DNA of 51,958 bases from Fibrobacterota bacterium (GTDB taxonomy: Bacteria; Fibrobacterota; Chitinivibrionia; Chitinivibrionales; Chitinispirillaceae), in NCBI GenBank assembly GCA_023436145.1, contig JAEZKP010000105.1, forward strand, positions 1 through 51,958. The letters are read 5' to 3'. The notes beneath the pieces were generated by a model that saw only the letters and a program-made list of their open reading frames with translations, searched no databases and was not told the origin of the DNA. Shown here piece by piece: positions 26,416-34,809 of the stretch. A program made the translations under genes and the position numbers. How positions within the stretch are numbered: the stretch's first letter is position 1; each line of letters begins with the position of its first letter.

Positions 26416-26941
26416 GATTCTATTTACTTCTTAACCTGAAAAAAAATTTGATTTTCCGGTAGCGCAGGGAATTCTTACCTGCGCGATCTGTTTAGGGCAT
26501 GGAAATATTTATTCCCTATGCAGGGATTCTTGCCGGGTCCGGTATGAAATATCAGAGGTATTTATCGGTAAATTATCCCAAAAGGTTCCAGGAAGACCTC
26601 AGAAAAAATTATACCAATAGGGTAGATACAAAAATATATATTGAAGTTCCCATAACGAATGTTGGTAGTTGTGGGCTAAGCTGACCGAAATTTCACTCAG
26701 GATTTATTTATTTTTCTTTATTGACCGGACTTATTTCATTCTCCTGGCATTCGCTGTTGGAATCGTACGAAAACATTGCGTTTCATCTCTCTTATTTCTC
26801 ATTAATATTTCAGGATCGATTTGCATTAATGCCAAGCTATTTTAAAAGCTTGTTACAGTTTGTGAATGCGAATAATTGATTAACATTTCCATCCCTTTTT
26901 TCATTTCCAAAAACACCTAATTAAACTAAGGAGGCGCTATC
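26416..26941. other. 526-bp intergenic region with hairpin and possible promoter
   Basis: GCGCAGG/CCTGCGC (26462-26468 with 26478-26484, 9-nt loop) follows the barrel gene by about 45 nt and may end that transcript, although no T-tract follows. A short plus-strand frame at 26499-26684 lacks a ribosome site and is not called. A possible promoter TTGTTA-N17-TAATTG (26850-26878) and the strong AAGGAGG site belong to the GT4 gene. Confidence 0.4.
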
Positions 26942-28108
26942 ATGCGTGTAGCTCTTTTTTCCTGGGAGTCTTTGCATTCAATCAATATCGGCGGCTTGGG
27001 TGTTCATGTGACTGAACTTGCTGCCGGTCTCGAAAGGCGGGGCCATGAAATTCACGTGTTCACCCGTCGCAAGCAGGAGCAGAGCCATTACGAGCGGATC
27101 GATGGTGTTCATTACCATCGGGTGGACCACGGGGTAAGTGACAATTTTGTCCAGTGCATGGACTGGATGTGTCAGGCTATGGCTCATCGTTTCCATGAGG
27201 TCACCTCAATGATCGGGAAATTCGAACTGGTGCATGCTCATGACTGGCTGACCGGAAATGTACTTAAATATATAAGCGATGGATTTGGTACACCCGGTAT
27301 TCTTACCATGCACTCGACTGAATACGGCAGGGATGGTAACGTGTTTCATGACGGCTTTGCCAGATGGATCAGGGATACCGAATCTGCTGCTTGCAATCAT
27401 GCAAAAATGATTATCTCTATCAGTGGTTTTCTGGCTGAAGAGTTGCAAAGAATTTACGGAGTGCATCACTCCAAAATTCATGTAGTGCCAAACGGTGTCG
27501 CTTATCACCATTTCAATGGCTACCTTGAACCCGGTCCGGTAAAGGCCCGCTACGGGATAGCACCGCTTGATCCTACAATCTTTGCTGTAGGGCGCATGAT
27601 CGCTCAGAAAGGAATGGATCTTTTGGTGGAAGCGGTGCCCATGGTACTTGGTTACTTCCCATCTGCAAAGTTTGTCATTGCCGGTGAAGGGCCTGAAAAA
27701 GAGGGATTGGTGAACCGGGCTAACCAGTTGGGAGTTGGTCATGCTATCCGGTTTCTGGGAAGTTTGTCCAGGGGTGAATATAGCGAGCTGATGCGCTCTA
27801 TTGACATTCTGGCATTACCCAGCCGTAATGAACCGTTCGGTATTGTTGCTTTGGAAGCCTGGGCTGCAGGAAAACCGGTCGTAGCCACTACTGCAGGTGG
27901 TCCAAGGGAATTCGTGTGGCATAATGTAAATGGATTTCTGGTTGATGCTAATCCGGGTGGCTTGGCCCATGGTATCGGTTCTCTTCTGGCTGATCATGAT
28001 CACTGTCGTGCGCTTGGCCATAACGGCAGGGTTGCGGTTGAGGATAAGTTTAACTGGAACACCGTTGCTGCTTATACCGAAGGTGTGTATAATGCGGCTT
28101 TGAACTGA
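26942..28108 (+). CDS. GT4 glycosyltransferase, glycogen/starch synthase-like
   Basis: The N-terminal Rossmann half shows FSWESLHSINIGGLGVHVTELAAGLERRGHE (nucleotide-sugar site) and VHAHDWLTG. The C-terminal GT4 domain has FAVGRMIAQKGMDLLVEA, FVIAGEGPEKE and the EX7E-type motif EPFGIVALE with downstream AGGPREFV. The N-terminal pattern (GGLGVHV, HDWLTG, MHSTEYGR) is that of the glycogen-synthase-like branch found in archaea and many anaerobes rather than lipopolysaccharide GT4 enzymes. Cytoplasmic; transfers glucose from ADP- or UDP-glucose to alpha-glucan or makes a related glycan. Its strong AAGGAGG site suggests high expression. Monocistronic, with a hairpin after it. Confidence 0.88.
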   Translation: MRVALFSWESLHSINIGGLGVHVTELAAGLERRGHEIHVFTRRKQEQSHYERIDGVHYHRVDHGVSDNFVQCMDWMCQAMAHRFHEVTSMIGKFELVHAHDWLTGNVLKYISDGFGTPGILTMHSTEYGRDGNVFHDGFARWIRDTESAACNHAKMIISISGFLAEELQRIYGVHHSKIHVVPNGVAYHHFNGYLEPGPVKARYGIAPLDPTIFAVGRMIAQKGMDLLVEAVPMVLGYFPSAKFVIAGEGPEKEGLVNRANQLGVGHAIRFLGSLSRGEYSELMRSIDILALPSRNEPFGIVALEAWAAGKPVVATTAGGPREFVWHNVNGFLVDANPGGLAHGIGSLLADHDHCRALGHNGRVAVEDKFNWNTVAAYTEGVYNAALN

Positions 28109-28131
28109 TTTTTTCTTGATCACCTATTAAT

Positions 28132-28155
28132 GGGGAGTAGCATGTTGCTACTCCC
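28132..28155 (+). terminator. strong hairpin after GT4 gene
   Basis: GGGAGTAGC / GCTACTCCC, a 9-bp perfect stem with loop ATGTT, lies 24 nt after the stop. The downstream side is not T-rich (GGCTGCC...), so termination may be imperfect or factor-assisted. Confidence 0.6.
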
Positions 28156-28191
28156 GGCTGCCTAGACTCAGGCAAATTAAAAAAACATTTC

Positions 28192-28401
28192 TCATTCTAC
28201 TAAACAGGGCAGTGTGTCGATGATCTCCTGGTAAAATCTTGCAATAAGCAATGCATCTGTTTTCAAAATGTTTCCAGCACAGTCGACACCAGCCGCTATC
28301 TCATCAAACTGTACCACTGCATACAGTGGGCAAATGAGGGAATGGTGCTTATGCCCGCATTCATTGCACATTATGATTTGTTTGTGAACAGTTGCTACCA
28401 A
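28192..28401 (-). CDS. possible small Cys-rich protein
   Basis: Sixty-nine codons from a TTG at 28401, or 59 from the ATG at 28371. The stretch MCNECGHKHHSLICPLY has a zinc-ribbon-like C-x2-C ... C arrangement followed by a helical acidic segment (TDALLIARFYQEIIDTL). Composition is protein-like but neither start has a convincing ribosome site. It could be a real small protein or a gene remnant. Confidence 0.3.
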   Translation of the reverse strand: MVATVHKQIIMCNECGHKHHSLICPLYAVVQFDEIAAGVDCAGNILKTDALLIARFYQEIIDTLPCLVE

Positions 28402-29042
28402 TCAGCCAATACCTAAATTAGCAATATAAATTGTGAACAATGAAAAAAACATTTGAAATGAATCGCTACAAATTGTATTTCTGCTGAATGCTTTCCTGTC
28501 ATTTAAAAAAAGAGTACCTGATCTCATTCACATGTGAGTATCACATATATTTTTGATGGCAATATTTAACCTATAAGAAAAAATGCCTGAAAAAAAGATA
28601 ACCTGAAAAAATATCAGTGTTAACATAATATCGTCTATGTCAGTTTTGACGATTGCAGCCGGAATCGCTTCTGACAATTTCATTGCTTTCGCAGGCACAA
28701 CAATCTGACAGCCATGGATCTTCAGCCTGACGGGTCTCTCTATAATTATAAATGGGCACACGGTTTCACACAGACGGATGTTAGCTGAAGTGAGACAAGA
28801 ATAAACTGCACCCCTTTGGTGCAATTACCTGCTACGGAAATGGTTTTAATTGAACAGCTGCTTCTTTACTTTAAAAAACAGGAGGTTAATAAATTCTGAC
28901 TGAAGCTTGCAGCACATGGGTTGATGCATTTGCTTTTTTGGGAGAACGTAGGCTATTTCAAAAAAAATGTTCAATATCCGGTACTCACTTTTCGAAATTA
29001 TCACAGAAACATTTCAACTCAAACATATCAAGGAGGTTTTCC
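28402..29042. other. long gene-poor interval with possible remnant frame
   Basis: The interval holds one weak minus-strand frame (28528-28824) and otherwise AT-rich sequence. An isolated AGGAGG near 28881 is followed by no usable frame. The last bases carry the AAGGAGG site of the acidic protein at 29043. No tRNA or riboswitch was recognised. Confidence 0.35.
28528..28824 (-). CDS. doubtful short frame, possible remnant
   Basis: Ninety-eight codons without a ribosome site. The middle (RPVRLKIHGCQIVVPAKAMKLSEAIPAAIVKTDIDD) reads like protein, while the ends do not. It ends in a hydrophobic segment. It may be a decayed gene; included with low confidence because it is the only protein-like sequence in a 900-bp gap. 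Confidence 0.2.
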   Translation of the reverse strand: MHQRGAVYSCLTSANIRLCETVCPFIIIERPVRLKIHGCQIVVPAKAMKLSEAIPAAIVKTDIDDIMLTLIFFQVIFFSGIFSYRLNIAIKNICDTHM

Positions 29043-29228
29043 ATGCTGGGATATTTCGAAGAGTATGTTCCTGATGAAATATTGATGGATATTGAATCTG
29101 ATGAATACGCTCTGCAGGATGAAGAGATAGAGGAGTTGAGTTTTGAAGGTGTACGGGATGCCATCGAAGGGTTATCCTACCTCCGTGATGAAGTCGAGTC
29201 ACCTGAAGAGCTGTTTTCACTGGAGTAG
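29043..29228 (+). CDS. small, very acidic protein of unknown function
   Basis: Sixty-one residues from the ATG at 29043, which has AAGGAGG 6 nt upstream. About a third of residues are Asp or Glu and there is no cysteine, signal or membrane segment (MLGYFEEYVPDEILMDIESD ... SPEELFSLE). A terminator hairpin follows 73 nt after the stop, so it forms a complete small transcription unit. Not recognised; a regulatory or nucleic-acid-mimic role is conceivable from charge alone. The frame extends 35 codons further upstream but without a ribosome site. Confidence 0.65.
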   Translation: MLGYFEEYVPDEILMDIESDEYALQDEEIEELSFEGVRDAIEGLSYLRDEVESPEELFSLE

Positions 29229-29301
29229 TACCAACCTCTGTTAATTTGGGGTGGCAAACCAATATGCACGTTTTTTTTGTTCCTACAGTCAAAACTCCTC
29301 C

Positions 29302-29337
29302 CCAGGCCGGTGGTATACCGGTTCCTGGTTGGTTTTT
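29302..29337 (+). terminator. terminator after small acidic gene
   Basis: CCAGG-CCGGT ... ACCGG-(TT)-CCTGG forms a two-part GC-rich stem with a 5-nt loop, followed by TTGGTTTTT. The rest of the 321-bp gap to 29549 is AT-rich, with an ACAGGAG site before the lipoprotein gene. Confidence 0.75.
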
Positions 29338-29549
29338 CTGATGCTAACTAGCTAAAGTCTTTTTCTTTAAGGAAGATGCATTTGCACCAAATCTGTAACA
29401 GCACTCCTGAACAATAAAATATTTTATTTCAAAAATTTGCTCATGCTGATTCAATAGGTTATATTATTATTGCAAGTAAAAAACACAGTTAATCCTGCCG
29501 ATTTCTATCTAACAGGCTAAATTTCAACAATCTTTACAGGAGACATAGT

Positions 29550-30149
29550 ATGCGCCTTTTTAGCCGTAAATTAACTCTGATTATTGCCGGTACATGTGTC
29601 GTTTATCTTTTTTCAGGATGTGCTAAAGCCCCGGATGCAGAGCTGGCCGCTGCCAAAGCTGCCTTAAAAGCTGCTCAGGATGCAGAAGCTGATAAGTATA
29701 TGGCCAAAAATTTTCAGAATATTCAGAAAGTGGTTGAAGAAGCGGAAAAAGAAATCAATAAACAGAAAGCATCTTTTATCCTGACCCGAAAATATACCAG
29801 AGTCACTAAACTTCTAACTAATGCAACCACTATTGCCAAAGAAATAACCGGTGAGGCTCCGAAGGCAAAGGAAAACATTGTAGCACAGGTTAAGGAAAAC
29901 CTGACTTTATCCAAAAGCATGTTGGCTGAAACTGCAGAAGATATAAAAAAGGCTTCACGTTCAAAGGATAAGAAGAAACTTGTACCGGATTTGAAAGCTG
30001 TTCTGAGTTCTGCAGATAGTACTGCTGCCCGTGCTGCTGCTGAGTATGAAGCTGGTGATGTTTTGAAGGCTTCAGAAAGCCTGGCTAATGTTCAGACATT
30101 GATAAAGCAAATTACTGATCAGCTTAATGTCAAACCTGAAGAGAATTAA
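29550..30149 (+). CDS. helical lipoprotein, DUF4398-like
   Basis: The signal ends in a good lipobox (LFSGC, Cys near residue 25). The mature part is almost entirely Ala/Glu/Lys-rich amphipathic helix (DAELAAAKAALKAAQDAEADKY ... VVEEAEKEINKQK), with two or three long helices in all. This matches the DUF4398 type of envelope lipoproteins, for which no biochemical activity is established. ACAGGAG lies before the ATG and a strong terminator follows, so it is monocistronic. Probably attached to the inner leaflet of the outer membrane. Confidence 0.75.
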   Translation: MRLFSRKLTLIIAGTCVVYLFSGCAKAPDAELAAAKAALKAAQDAEADKYMAKNFQNIQKVVEEAEKEINKQKASFILTRKYTRVTKLLTNATTIAKEITGEAPKAKENIVAQVKENLTLSKSMLAETAEDIKKASRSKDKKKLVPDLKAVLSSADSTAARAAAEYEAGDVLKASESLANVQTLIKQITDQLNVKPEEN

Positions 30150-30170
30150 TTATTGATGCTTTTGAAGGCA

Positions 30171-30212
30171 GGGTACGAAAGCTTAGAGATTAAATTTCGT
30201 ACTCTGTTTTTT
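30171..30212 (+). terminator. terminator after lipoprotein gene
   Basis: GTACGAAA (30173-30180) pairs with TTTCGTAC (30195-30202) and a run of six T follows at 30207-30212. It also faces the convergent DUF2062 gene. Confidence 0.8.
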
Positions 30213-30256
30213 AATCGTGAGTCTGAAGATGTCGGGTAGTGTGAGTAGCTTTGATA

Positions 30257-30823
30257 TTATTTTTCTGAGTGATCTCTTTCAGTTTTCAAGTTGACCTTTC
30301 CTCTTTTTGCCAGTAGACTGATTCCATCCCAGAGTAAAGTAACCAGAAAAAAACCGCAAATAGCGACAATGGTCCCGCTGAGGATACATCCCACTATCAG
30401 GGGTTCGCCATATTGAGAGAAATAGGGCCAATTGATGTTAAAACAGATATGAGAGCGTTTCCAGACTGTTGTGGAGATTACCCAATCTCCAAATAACTTC
30501 TGGAGCCACAGAATTACCGGGAAGGTAATGGGATTAGTAATCCAGGTACATAGGAATGCCGCAGAAATATTAGCCTTCAAAAAAAGTGCAATCGTAATGG
30601 CGCACAAAATCTGAAATCCAACAATTGGTTGGAGCCCAAAAAACAACCCGATAGCCACTCCTTTTGCTACATTCACTCTGGAAGGAATCCAGAATTCTCT
30701 GGAGAATATGAAGTCACCAAAAATTCTGTGGGCCATTGAACCCCGAAGGTGTTTTTGCCTTACCGAAAATTTTATTAGGAATTTCCTGAAAAGTCGTTTT
30801 CTGTTTTGAGAATTTCGATTCAT
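30257..30823 (-). CDS. DUF2062 membrane protein
   Basis: The core AKGVAIGLFFGLQPIVGFQILCAITIALFLKANISAAFLCTWITNPITFPVILW is the DUF2062 signature: two closely spaced helices with a conserved NP motif. A third helix (GCILSGTIVAICGFFLVTLLW) lies near the C-terminus. The start is uncertain; a second Met at residue 30 is closer to the domain. DUF2062 proteins are inner-membrane proteins often found near glycosyltransferases; their role is not established. Divergent from htrA. Confidence 0.8.
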   Translation of the reverse strand: MNRNSQNRKRLFRKFLIKFSVRQKHLRGSMAHRIFGDFIFSREFWIPSRVNVAKGVAIGLFFGLQPIVGFQILCAITIALFLKANISAAFLCTWITNPITFPVILWLQKLFGDWVISTTVWKRSHICFNINWPYFSQYGEPLIVGCILSGTIVAICGFFLVTLLWDGISLLAKRGKVNLKTERDHSEK

Positions 30824-30993
30824 TATTTTTTAGTCCAGATCAGATGATCTGCTAAAATAAATCAAATTATATGAGCTATCCAGATATTACGAAACCGGGA
30901 ATTCTGAATCTTTACACAACAATTTTTGTCCATAATCGAAATTTTAATCCGATTAAACCAGAGTAGCAGGTGTACTTCAAAAAGGAGGTCGTA

Positions 30994-32562
30994 ATGTTTT
31001 TTAGAAAATTGAAACGAAATGTTTCAATAATGATGCTTGTAGTTTTGACTGGGAGTTCGGTTTTTACCGTACCTTCAGCAGCTGAGAGTCGCCCGGCAAA
31101 GGGTAGCATTAAATTCGGTGCTGAAAACAACCCCTTAGCTGGTTCTGCAGATAAAATGGGTTCATTCAAAACTCTTTTTGGTGATATTGCTGAAAAAGTG
31201 ATACCTACTGTAGTCTCTGTGATCCCCACGAAAGTCGATACTATAGTATTTCAAAACAATCCTTTTTATAACTTTTTTGGTGATGAACAGTTTGGTGATC
31301 CATTTGAGTTTTTCTTCGGTCAACCAAGACAACGCCCTCAGCAGAGACAAAGACCTCAGATCCAGAAAAAAGAGCGCAGACAGCAGGGGCTTGGTTCTGG
31401 TGTTATAGTATCCAATGACGGCTACATTCTTACCAATTATCATGTGGTTTCCGGAGCTGATGAGATTGAAGTGAAGCTCAATGACGGCCGGGTTTTGAAA
31501 GCTGAAACAGTGGGAAGTGATTCTCTGACCGATGTGGCAGTCATTAAAATTGTAGACAAAGTGGATAAACTCCCTGTTGCTTATCTGGGAGATTCTGATA
31601 AAATGCGTCCAGGGGACTGGGTGATAGCTGTCGGAAACCCCTTCAGTCTTACTTCTACAGTTACTACCGGTATTGTTTCTGCTCTTGGCAGAAATGTGAG
31701 TGGTAATGAGTCATATCAGAATTTTATTCAGACTGATGCGGCTATCAATCCGGGAAATTCCGGTGGCGCATTGGTAAATATCGACGGTGAGCTTATTGGA
31801 ATAAATACCATGATCTACAGCAGATCGGGTGGGTACATGGGTATTGGTTTTGCCATTCCGGTGAACATGGCCAAAAAGGTGATGGAAGACCTTATTTATG
31901 AAGGTAAAGTTGTCAGGGGATGGATCGGAGTTACAATTCAGGATATAGATCAAAATGTCAGGGCTGCTCTTGACTTGGGAGACATTAAAGGTGTTCTTAT
32001 TGCCGATGTGATAAAAGGACAGTCTGCGGATAAAGCCGGAATAAAGCGAGGCGATATCATTATGACTATTGATGGAAAAACCGTTGATAACACAAATGAT
32101 CTTCGTAACCGGGTCGCATCATTGTCTCCGGATAAAAAGGTTCCGGTAACCGTTTTCAGAGATGGAAAAACCGTCAAACTCGAATTGGTGGTAGGAAAAC
32201 GTGACCAGAAAATTATCGATCAACTCTCCAGTAACAGTTCTTCCGAACCCACCGATGCCAGCACAAGCAGCGGTAAACTTGGATTCAGTGCGGCGAATCT
32301 TACCACAGAATTACGCCAGCAGTATGATATCTCAAAAGACATAAAAGGTTTGATTGTCACTGGTGTTGAGAGCGGTGATGTGCCTTTACTTGAGGGGGAT
32401 ATAATATCTCAGATGAAAATTAAGCAGAATGATTTTATAATCCTGGAGAATGTGGATCAGCTCCAAAAAGCTTCCAAGTCCATAAAAGCCGGAGAATCAG
32501 TGGTTTTTCTGGTCCATAGGGGTGGAAATACTTTCTATACCGCATATAAAATCAGAAAATAA
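30994..32562 (+). CDS. HtrA/DegP-family periplasmic serine protease
   Basis: Signal peptide (~1-28), a Phe/Gln/Arg-rich loop (FEFFFGQPRQRPQQRQ, the LA loop of DegP proteins), then the trypsin-like domain with the triad H150 (NYHVV), D180 (TDVAV) and S256 (GNSGG). PDZ1 starts at RGWIGVTIQDI; the last ~100 residues form a second, degenerate PDZ. The length (522 residues) is usual for the family. AAGGAGG lies 4-5 nt before the ATG at 30994; the in-frame GTG at 30970 overlaps that site and is rejected. Degrades or refolds misfolded envelope proteins, and is likely important in a cell secreting many large enzymes. Confidence 0.93.
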   Translation: MFFRKLKRNVSIMMLVVLTGSSVFTVPSAAESRPAKGSIKFGAENNPLAGSADKMGSFKTLFGDIAEKVIPTVVSVIPTKVDTIVFQNNPFYNFFGDEQFGDPFEFFFGQPRQRPQQRQRPQIQKKERRQQGLGSGVIVSNDGYILTNYHVVSGADEIEVKLNDGRVLKAETVGSDSLTDVAVIKIVDKVDKLPVAYLGDSDKMRPGDWVIAVGNPFSLTSTVTTGIVSALGRNVSGNESYQNFIQTDAAINPGNSGGALVNIDGELIGINTMIYSRSGGYMGIGFAIPVNMAKKVMEDLIYEGKVVRGWIGVTIQDIDQNVRAALDLGDIKGVLIADVIKGQSADKAGIKRGDIIMTIDGKTVDNTNDLRNRVASLSPDKKVPVTVFRDGKTVKLELVVGKRDQKIIDQLSSNSSSEPTDASTSSGKLGFSAANLTTELRQQYDISKDIKGLIVTGVESGDVPLLEGDIISQMKIKQNDFIILENVDQLQKASKSIKAGESVVFLVHRGGNTFYTAYKIRK

Positions 32563-32574
32563 CCCGCCCAACTC

Positions 32575-32624
32575 AGAAGTGATATCGAAAACAGAATTGC
32601 AGTTTTGTTTTTGATATCACTTCT
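32575..32624 (+). terminator. long hairpin after htrA
   Basis: AGAAGTGATATC and GATATCACTTCT form a 12-bp perfect outer stem, with an inner AAAAC/GTTTT pairing, 12 nt after the htrA stop. There is only a weak T-rich tail. Confidence 0.6.
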
Positions 32625-32804
32625 TATTGGTGTCTGTTCAAAATGCCATGAATCTGTCATGCCCGATTTATTTTACCAGTGCATCCATTCTCAAGAATAA
32701 AGAAACCCGCCTGAACAATTGTCTGCTTAGGAGTGTAGAAATGATAAGTAATTATTATTTGTTCATTTTGAACAGAAACTGAATAAATTGAACCTGGACA
32801 ACAT

Positions 32805-33650
32805 TTAATAAGCTGTTGCCAGGTATCCGGTTAAAAACCGGAGGTGTTCAAGAAATCTTTTCTGTGAATATGCATGTGAGTGGTTCCCCGGACTTTCGAG
32901 GTATAAATGATCGATCTTCAGAGAATCAAGTTTATTATGTGCATCACGATTTGTACTCAAAGCAAAATCAGATAATCCACAATCGATCAGTACCGGTTTT
33001 TTTAAATCCGTCAGGAATTTTAAAGTATAGACAAAAGAGTGTTCAGACCAGGAATTTTTATTTTCATGAAAATTTCCCAAAACATTTTTTATATTCCAAT
33101 TGTCAGGAAACCGAGTCAGATCAAGAATGCCAGAGATACTACTGGCTGCACAGAACAGGCCCGGATTCTTGCAAATAAGGGTTAAAGCTCCATGTCCACC
33201 CATGCTGCTCCCGCAGATCGCCCTTCCTTCAGGACCACTTATGACCCGGTAATTTCTATCCACAAAAGGAATGACTATCTTTGTGATAAATGATTCATAC
33301 CTGGAGTTTTTTTTAACCGGACTATCAAGATACCATGAATCATAGTTACCATCCGGACAAACAAAGATCAGCTGCAGGCTGTCTGCATATTTATTCAGCG
33401 GAACAATTTTTGGCCATGTCTTATGATTGTTACTGTACCCATGTAATAAAAAAATCACCGGATATCTTTTTCCGTTATTTCTATAATCTCTGGGAAGTAT
33501 GACCATTGCCTTGTGGTTTTTTTTCAGAGTTCCATCCGGAATTTTCACTTCACCATCGAAACCGTAAACTAACAAAATGTTTAAAAGTATTGTAAAGAAT
33601 ACCAGGATATTTAATGAAGGATTTACAAATTTACTAGAAAAAGACTCCAT
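32805..33650 (-). CDS. secreted CE1/esterase-D-like esterase
   Basis: An N-terminal hydrophobic signal (~1-30) is followed by an alpha/beta-hydrolase of the esterase-D/feruloyl esterase (CE1) type: MVILPRDYRNNGKRYPVIFLLHGYSNNHKTW, nucleophile S149 in GSSMGG, candidate Asp in DCGLSDF, and His in GNHSHAY. CE1 members remove acyl or feruloyl groups from plant xylan or act on other esters; with the GH genes nearby, hemicellulose de-esterification is plausible, but trehalose-mycolyl-like and S-formylglutathione hydrolase relatives share these motifs. AGGGGA lies before the ATG. Separated from the upstream minus-strand operon by a repeat tract. Confidence 0.85.
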   Translation of the reverse strand: MESFSSKFVNPSLNILVFFTILLNILLVYGFDGEVKIPDGTLKKNHKAMVILPRDYRNNGKRYPVIFLLHGYSNNHKTWPKIVPLNKYADSLQLIFVCPDGNYDSWYLDSPVKKNSRYESFITKIVIPFVDRNYRVISGPEGRAICGSSMGGHGALTLICKNPGLFCAASSISGILDLTRFPDNWNIKNVLGNFHENKNSWSEHSFVYTLKFLTDLKKPVLIDCGLSDFALSTNRDAHNKLDSLKIDHLYLESPGNHSHAYSQKRFLEHLRFLTGYLATAY

Positions 33651-33661
33651 TTCAATCCCCT

Positions 33662-33782
33662 AATCTCAAATCCCTGGCCTTCAATCTAAAATTCCCGAAT
33701 CTAAAATCTAAGATTCCTGAATCTTAAATTCTTAAATTCCGGAATCTTAAAATCTAAAATCAGAAATCATAAATCTGAAATT
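33662..33782. repeat. degenerate AT-rich tandem repeat
   Basis: Roughly eight imperfect copies of a 13-22-nt unit around AATCTAAAATTC / GAATCTTAAATTC, in both orientations, fill the gap between the esterase start and the PD40 gene end. Neighbouring units are partly complementary, so the transcript could fold. Confidence 0.7.
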
Positions 33783-34809
33783 ATTTTTGGGTAAATACAT
33801 CCGGCCATCGGTCGTTTCCTGTATGAAATGTCAAACGGACCCAATCCTTTTTCTTATCCTGAGTGATGTTCCAGATAAAAAGTTCATAGTCATAGAGATC
33901 ATGTTCGTGTCCATACTGGGTTGCACACCAAACCATCCATTTGCCGCTGTTATCCAGTTTGGGAAAGTATTCGTGAGACCGTCTGCCAGGAAGATCCATC
34001 AGCCGTATCTCTTTGGGTAAACGGAGATCTGACATTCTGTCAATCGGTTGACCATCTTCATCAACTCTGATTGACAACACTTCGGTACCACCGTTACCCT
34101 GACCTTCGTTCATACGAATGACCCCTGTTTCATCAGGAAACCAGTCGATCTGGCAGCCTTTTCCGGTGCTGTACCAGATGCTTTTGCTGAAATTCCAGAT
34201 TCCGGTTTCTCTTTTTGATCCACGAACCGTGACTGCCAGTTTTTTACCGCTGGGAGACAATTGTGGTTGCTGAGAATAGGTGCCTTTTTTCAACGACTGT
34301 TCTGAATCGAAAACCGTTTTTTCTCCATTGTCTGAGAGCGATTTTACTACTACCAGAGGTCCCCGTGCAAACACAATTGAATCACCGGTTGGACGCCAGG
34401 TTCCCCAACAGGCATTTTCAGCAACCATCTTTTCACCGGTACCATCAATATTAATGGTCCACAAATCCCATTTGTCATGCTGCTCTGCATCGCTTTCTGG
34501 TACCCATCCGGACTTGCTTCTGACAAATAAAACCATACCACCATCGGGTGATATCCTGGGATACCAATCGACATTTTCACTTTTCGTCAATGGTGCAGCA
34601 CCTGTTCCATCTGCATTCATTATCCATATGTCATGTTTACTGTTTGATCGTGATGAGGACCAGACAATTTTCCCCTGCAATTTATCTTTAAAGGCATCCA
34701 GGGCTTTTTTCTCATTTGACGATGGTTGAACCGAAGTACCTACAGGTGCTTCCTGCCCCGGAATTGTTGCTGCGGTAATTAAAACAATTGAGAATAGCCT
34801 TAAAATCAT
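33781..34809 (-). CDS. secreted PD40/TolB-like beta-propeller protein
   Basis: Signal peptide (MILRLFSIVLITAATIPG), a short helix, then repeated WD40-like PD40 blades: DIWIMNADGTGAAPLTKSENVDWYPRISPDGGMVLF, DLWTINIDGTGEKMV, QPQLSPSGKKLAVTV and SHEYFPKLDNSGKWMVW. These blades form the TolB-type propeller, usually a protein-protein or ligand platform. Its start overlaps the stop of the membrane/TPR gene by 4 nt, so it is the last gene of the 34-45 kb operon. A structural role in the envelope complex encoded by that operon is inferred. Confidence 0.85.
   Translation of the reverse strand: MILRLFSIVLITAATIPGQEAPVGTSVQPSSNEKKALDAFKDKLQGKIVWSSSRSNSKHDIWIMNADGTGAAPLTKSENVDWYPRISPDGGMVLFVRSKSGWVPESDAEQHDKWDLWTINIDGTGEKMVAENACWGTWRPTGDSIVFARGPLVVVKSLSDNGEKTVFDSEQSLKKGTYSQQPQLSPSGKKLAVTVRGSKRETGIWNFSKSIWYSTGKGCQIDWFPDETGVIRMNEGQGNGGTEVLSIRVDEDGQPIDRMSDLRLPKEIRLMDLPGRRSHEYFPKLDNSGKWMVWCATQYGHEHDLYDYELFIWNITQDKKKDWVRLTFHTGNDRWPDVFTQK

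Noticed and set aside
26499..26684. 61-codon plus-strand frame after the barrel genes
   Set aside because: No ribosome site, no recognisable sequence; treated as intergenic.
26745..26760. TGGCATTCGCTGTTGG as a sigma-54 promoter for the GT4 gene
   Set aside because: The -12 GC is missing at the required spacing.
27206..27742. Minus-strand frame of 178 codons inside the GT4 gene
   Set aside because: Shadow of a clearly conserved glycosyltransferase; low-complexity translation and no start signal.
34280..34729. Plus-strand frame of 149 codons
   Set aside because: Antisense to the PD40 propeller; no domain and no ribosome site.
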